Part shown: one piece after another, positions 57,943-64,000 of the stretch
Layout of the letters: every line of letters begins with the position of its first letter
Position numbering within the stretch: the stretch's first letter is position 1
Origin: Narthecium ossifragum
Taxonomy: Eukaryota; Streptophyta; Magnoliopsida; Dioscoreales; Nartheciaceae
NCBI GenBank assembly: GCA_963920575.1
Contig: OY986974.1
Span: forward strand, 3,547,275 to 3,611,274
Direction: 5' to 3'
Length of the DNA: 64,000 nt
Position numbers and translations under genes: made by a program
Notes under the pieces: generated by a model
What the model saw: only the letters and a program-made list of their open reading frames with translations
Told to the model about the DNA's origin: nothing
Databases searched by the model: none

Positions 57943-58713
57943 TCACAGGACATCCACGTATCGCGTGGCGATCGCGGCGCTCCCATCTTCACCATCATCA
58001 ACCTTGCCATCTCTGACGTCCTTCTTGTACTTCCTGCACTGCTTCTTTACATGGCCTGCTTTGCCACAGTAATAGCAAGTGACACTTTTTCTTCTGCCTT
58101 GGTTCACTGCCACCATAGACTCTGAATCTATCTGCCTTGTTTCAGCAGCCTTCCGTCTGGTCTCTTCGTTCAGCAAACATCCTGTAACTTGGTTAAGAGA
58201 TACTGCTCCGTCAGGCGCTGAGTTGCTGAGCGATACTACCAGGTTCTCCCAAGAATCTGGCAAAGAACTAAGCAGGAGTGATGCCTTCAGGTCGTCATCC
58301 AAAACCATCTTCATGGTTGCAAGTTGATTGACGATGCTCTGAAACTCATTCAGGTGCTCAGCTATCGACCCTCCATCCTGGTACTTCAGATTCACAAGCT
58401 GTCGGATCAAGAAAGTTTTGTTTCCAACAAACTTCCTCTCGTAAAGCTCGTGAAGCTTGTCCCACATATCTTTGGCTGTCGTCATCGTTGACACGTGGTG
58501 GTAGACGCCATCTTCCAAACACTGTCGGATAGTTGCCAAGGCCTTCCTGTCCAGCTTGTTCCATTCTCCTTCCTCCATCTCTTTAGGCTTCTTTTCTATT
58601 CTATGCAGAGGCTCGTAGAGATCCCTGCAGAATAACAGATCCTCCATCTTTGTCTTCCATAGGCTCCAGTTGTTTCCGTTGAGTAGATTCATCCGTATAG
58701 CATTGGCGTCCAT
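57943..58713 (-). CDS. gag: gag of the gag-only Copia element
   Basis: Uninterrupted 256 codons from ATG 58713; the frame also extends 7 codons upstream without an ATG. UBN2-type Copia gag: MNLLNGNNWSLWKTKMEDLL, ERKFVGNKTFLIRQLVNLKY, IAEHLNEFQSIVNQLATM, LLSSLPDSWENL, then a CCHC knuckle CYYCGKAGHVKKQC near residue 220 and an acidic tail. It would package the element RNA. The frame is intact even though the element has no pol, suggesting recent activity or selection on gag. The 57550-57942 segment between the gag stop and the LTR is non-coding and contains repeated (C/T)ATCAAGCTCGGA-like words. Confidence 0.88.
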   Translation of the reverse strand: MDANAIRMNLLNGNNWSLWKTKMEDLLFCRDLYEPLHRIEKKPKEMEEGEWNKLDRKALATIRQCLEDGVYHHVSTMTTAKDMWDKLHELYERKFVGNKTFLIRQLVNLKYQDGGSIAEHLNEFQSIVNQLATMKMVLDDDLKASLLLSSLPDSWENLVVSLSNSAPDGAVSLNQVTGCLLNEETRRKAAETRQIDSESMVAVNQGRRKSVTCYYCGKAGHVKKQCRKYKKDVRDGKVDDGEDGSAAIATRYVDVL

Positions 58714-58825
58714 CTCGCTTATGCCAGAATCCAACCCAGATGCTTCAGATCTTCGATTAGGGACTTAGAATCTTGATCAGGGATTCGAATCCCCCTAATC
58801 TCGGAACCTAGGCTCTGATACCACT

Positions 58826-59565
58826 TGTTGGGGAATCTGAGGGGTCCCGGCGATGCCGGAGATACACCAGATAGATACGGGGATGTCGTAGCGGAAGAGA
58901 AACAACCAAACCACAAAAGAAAAGGAAAAAGTGTAGACAAGGATTTACGTGGAAAAACCTACCAGCAACAACTGGAAGGAAAAAACCACATGCAGCAGAG
59001 GAAATCTTCACTATGAGAGAGAGATTACAAAGCCCAAACCCTAGCAGAGACAAAGAGATCTCTCTCTAGGATTGCCTACTCTCACACCTCTCATACACCT
59101 CTCAATAACATCTCTACCACACAAAAAAACCCTAAAAGCACTTTATTTATAGCCTCCACTAAACACAAATCCGGATTAAATTTGAGCCGTCGGATCTGCC
59201 CGTCCAGGAGAGAAGGATCGATCCCACTCATGGGAAGGATCGATCCGAGTATGCTCAAGATCGGCGAATTCTAAAATCCCGAGTCGAATCGATCCCACTC
59301 TGTAGGCGCGATCGATCCGTCCTCAAAATTCCAACATCCCGAAGTAGGATCGATCGAACCTTGACCTTCGAAAATAGGTGCTCTCTGTCTGGGAAAATAT
59401 GAGATCTCCGATGATCCTTCTCCATGCACGATCGATTGAAAGAAGGATCGATCGAAACTATATAAAGTAAGAGATCTCCATGCACGATCGATCCGTCTCT
59501 TAAAGTCAGATCGATCCGATGATCCTTTGTTGCCGTCATCATCCTCATGGGAGGAAAAGTCAACA
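58826..59565 (-). repeat. 5' LTR of the gag-only Copia element
   Basis: 740 bp, next to the primer-binding site. Array at 59216-59520, TATA box at 59151-59144. The array near 59400-59460 differs from the other LTR by duplicated and exchanged units. Confidence 0.88.
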
Positions 59566-60447
59566 GAAAGGATTCAGGACTTGGAGAAATGTTTTGAAGT
59601 GTTAAAGAAACCATCAAAAATTGATGAGAGTATACTCTTTAAATCATTGGTGGCTTACACTGCTTGGAGTCTTCGGAAGGACCGTTGCAAGGTGGTGGTT
59701 GCAGAGGAGTGGCATGGAGTTAAGGACCTGATGCGCTCCATTAAATTGCAGGTAAAGGGATTTTTACTCGTGGATTGGGATGGTATGAATATAAAAACAA
59801 ATGCTACGGTTAATAAGGATGAAGGGGTGGCCGGATTAGGAGCTGCTTGTGTAGATGATGGGGATGTTATATTGTAGACGACGGGAGGCTTGAGAGGTGG
59901 CATCAGTAGTTGCTGAAAAGCTATATGTAATCCAGTTGGCATTACAAGAGGCAGCGAAGCGTAGGTATAGTAGTCTTGAGATCACATGGGTATTGTGCAG
60001 GACATCTTGATAGACAGACGATTTCCAATGACTGCTATTGTACAGGACATCTGGTGGTCCAGAGATAATTTTATAAAGTTCGTAGTTAGATACTTTCCAC
60101 GTCCACGCGAGGAGATCTCTCGCAAGGACTGGGTAGCAAGAGAGGGAGGCCATTGAGCTTTTGTTGCTATACAGGTTAGCACCAGGTGGGGGGGGGGGTT
60201 GTCCCTGGTAGCTGGTAGCTCTTTACCCCCAACGGGATGATAGCCTGAGGGGCTTAACTCTTCAAACAAAAAAAGACAGTGATACAAGCACTAGTACAAC
60301 AGTTGGAGAGTAACACAATACATGAATGGTGCCACGACTGAGTTTTCATTAGTCTGAATTAAGCAAGAGCATTTTTTTATGAGCGAACAAATGCGAAATG
60401 CAATGAAATATCAGCACATGGGATCCTGAGAATAAGACACCCGGGTA

Positions 60448-64000
<3,553 letters not shown>

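Larger units (their letters stand above)
56813..59565 (-). mobile_element. short gag-only Copia element (TR-GAG type)
   Basis: LTRs at 56813-57549 and 58826-59565, with a 5-bp target duplication GAAAG (56808-56812 and 59566-59570). The primer-binding site (minus TGGTATCAGAGCC, 58823-58811) matches initiator tRNA-Met. The interior is only 1,276 bp and encodes one open gag with no protease, integrase or RT, the layout described as TR-GAG retrotransposons. It must borrow the enzymes of a full-length partner. Inserted into a LINE relic. Confidence 0.9.
56041..60280 (+). mobile_element. decayed LINE split by a Copia element
   Basis: 56041-56300 encodes an ORF1-like stretch, LWIKISDLPAVFFDREAIF, then a degenerate CCHC (LCDGYGFLGHKEGSC). 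After a large deletion, 56600-56812 encodes a zf-RVT segment, LLHRNIPTKLALWNRCLC then TIDHNMFQCNYARNVW. The Copia insertion (56813-59565) follows; beyond it (59571-60170) is a weak RNase H-like region (DEGVAGLGAACVDDGDV) with stops, then a terminal AACTCTTCAAACAAAAAAAG at about 60255-60275. The endonuclease and most RT are missing. Oriented opposite to the LINE at 4915. Confidence 0.7.

Overview
This is a stretch of plant nuclear chromosome. Every intact gene is a plant family with introns: a RUB1/NEDD8 fusion to ubiquitin, CK2 alpha, a DUF1230/CGLD27 chloroplast protein, a RING-H2 E3 ligase, a syntaxin-6-N protein, a prolyl 4-hydroxylase, an At2g23090-like zinc protein and a SERK-ectodomain-like LRR protein. 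GC-rich first exons beside AT-rich introns, and the repeat families seen, suit a monocot. That is inference; the species cannot be fixed from this sequence.

Layout. 1-4691: 5' part of an Athila-type Ty3 retrotransposon (minus). 4915-7392: 5'-truncated LINE with a perfect 18-bp target duplication. 9573-10592: intronless serine-rich gene. 13012-16076 (minus): RING-H2 E3 ligase with a hAT element in intron 1. 17023-19219 (minus): syntaxin-6-N-domain protein. 20721-21261 (minus): small LEA-like protein. 22386-24951 (minus): CGLD27 homologue with a G-box cluster in its promoter. 25394-33532: nested transposon complex. 33726-35835: ubiquitin-RUB1. 37195-38332: tandem AT-rich repeat element. 38726-44627: prolyl 4-hydroxylase. 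45657-50857: At2g23090-like protein with a 4.9-kb transposon-filled intron. 52045-54302: LRR protein. 55183-60280: LINE relics, one split by a short gag-only Copia element. 60448-63709 (minus): CK2 alpha, N-terminal exons beyond the window.

Exon-intron models were built by hand from splice sites, reading phase and family resemblance. In each spliced model the exon lengths add up to a whole number of codons and the phases agree at every junction.

The most striking features are two. First, a four-layer insertion: host promoter, then a MULE carrying a plant mobile domain gene, then a Pack-MULE carrying an O-fucosyltransferase fragment, then a deleted Copia element; a solo LTR also splits the mobile-domain exon. 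The nest sits in what was a divergent promoter of about 0.6 kb between CGLD27 and ubiquitin-RUB1. Second, the Athila element and the gag-only Copia element, from different superfamilies, both carry arrays of CGATCGATCG-type palindromes just upstream of an identical LTR TATA box. No CRISPR array, operon, riboswitch or convincing tRNA gene was seen.
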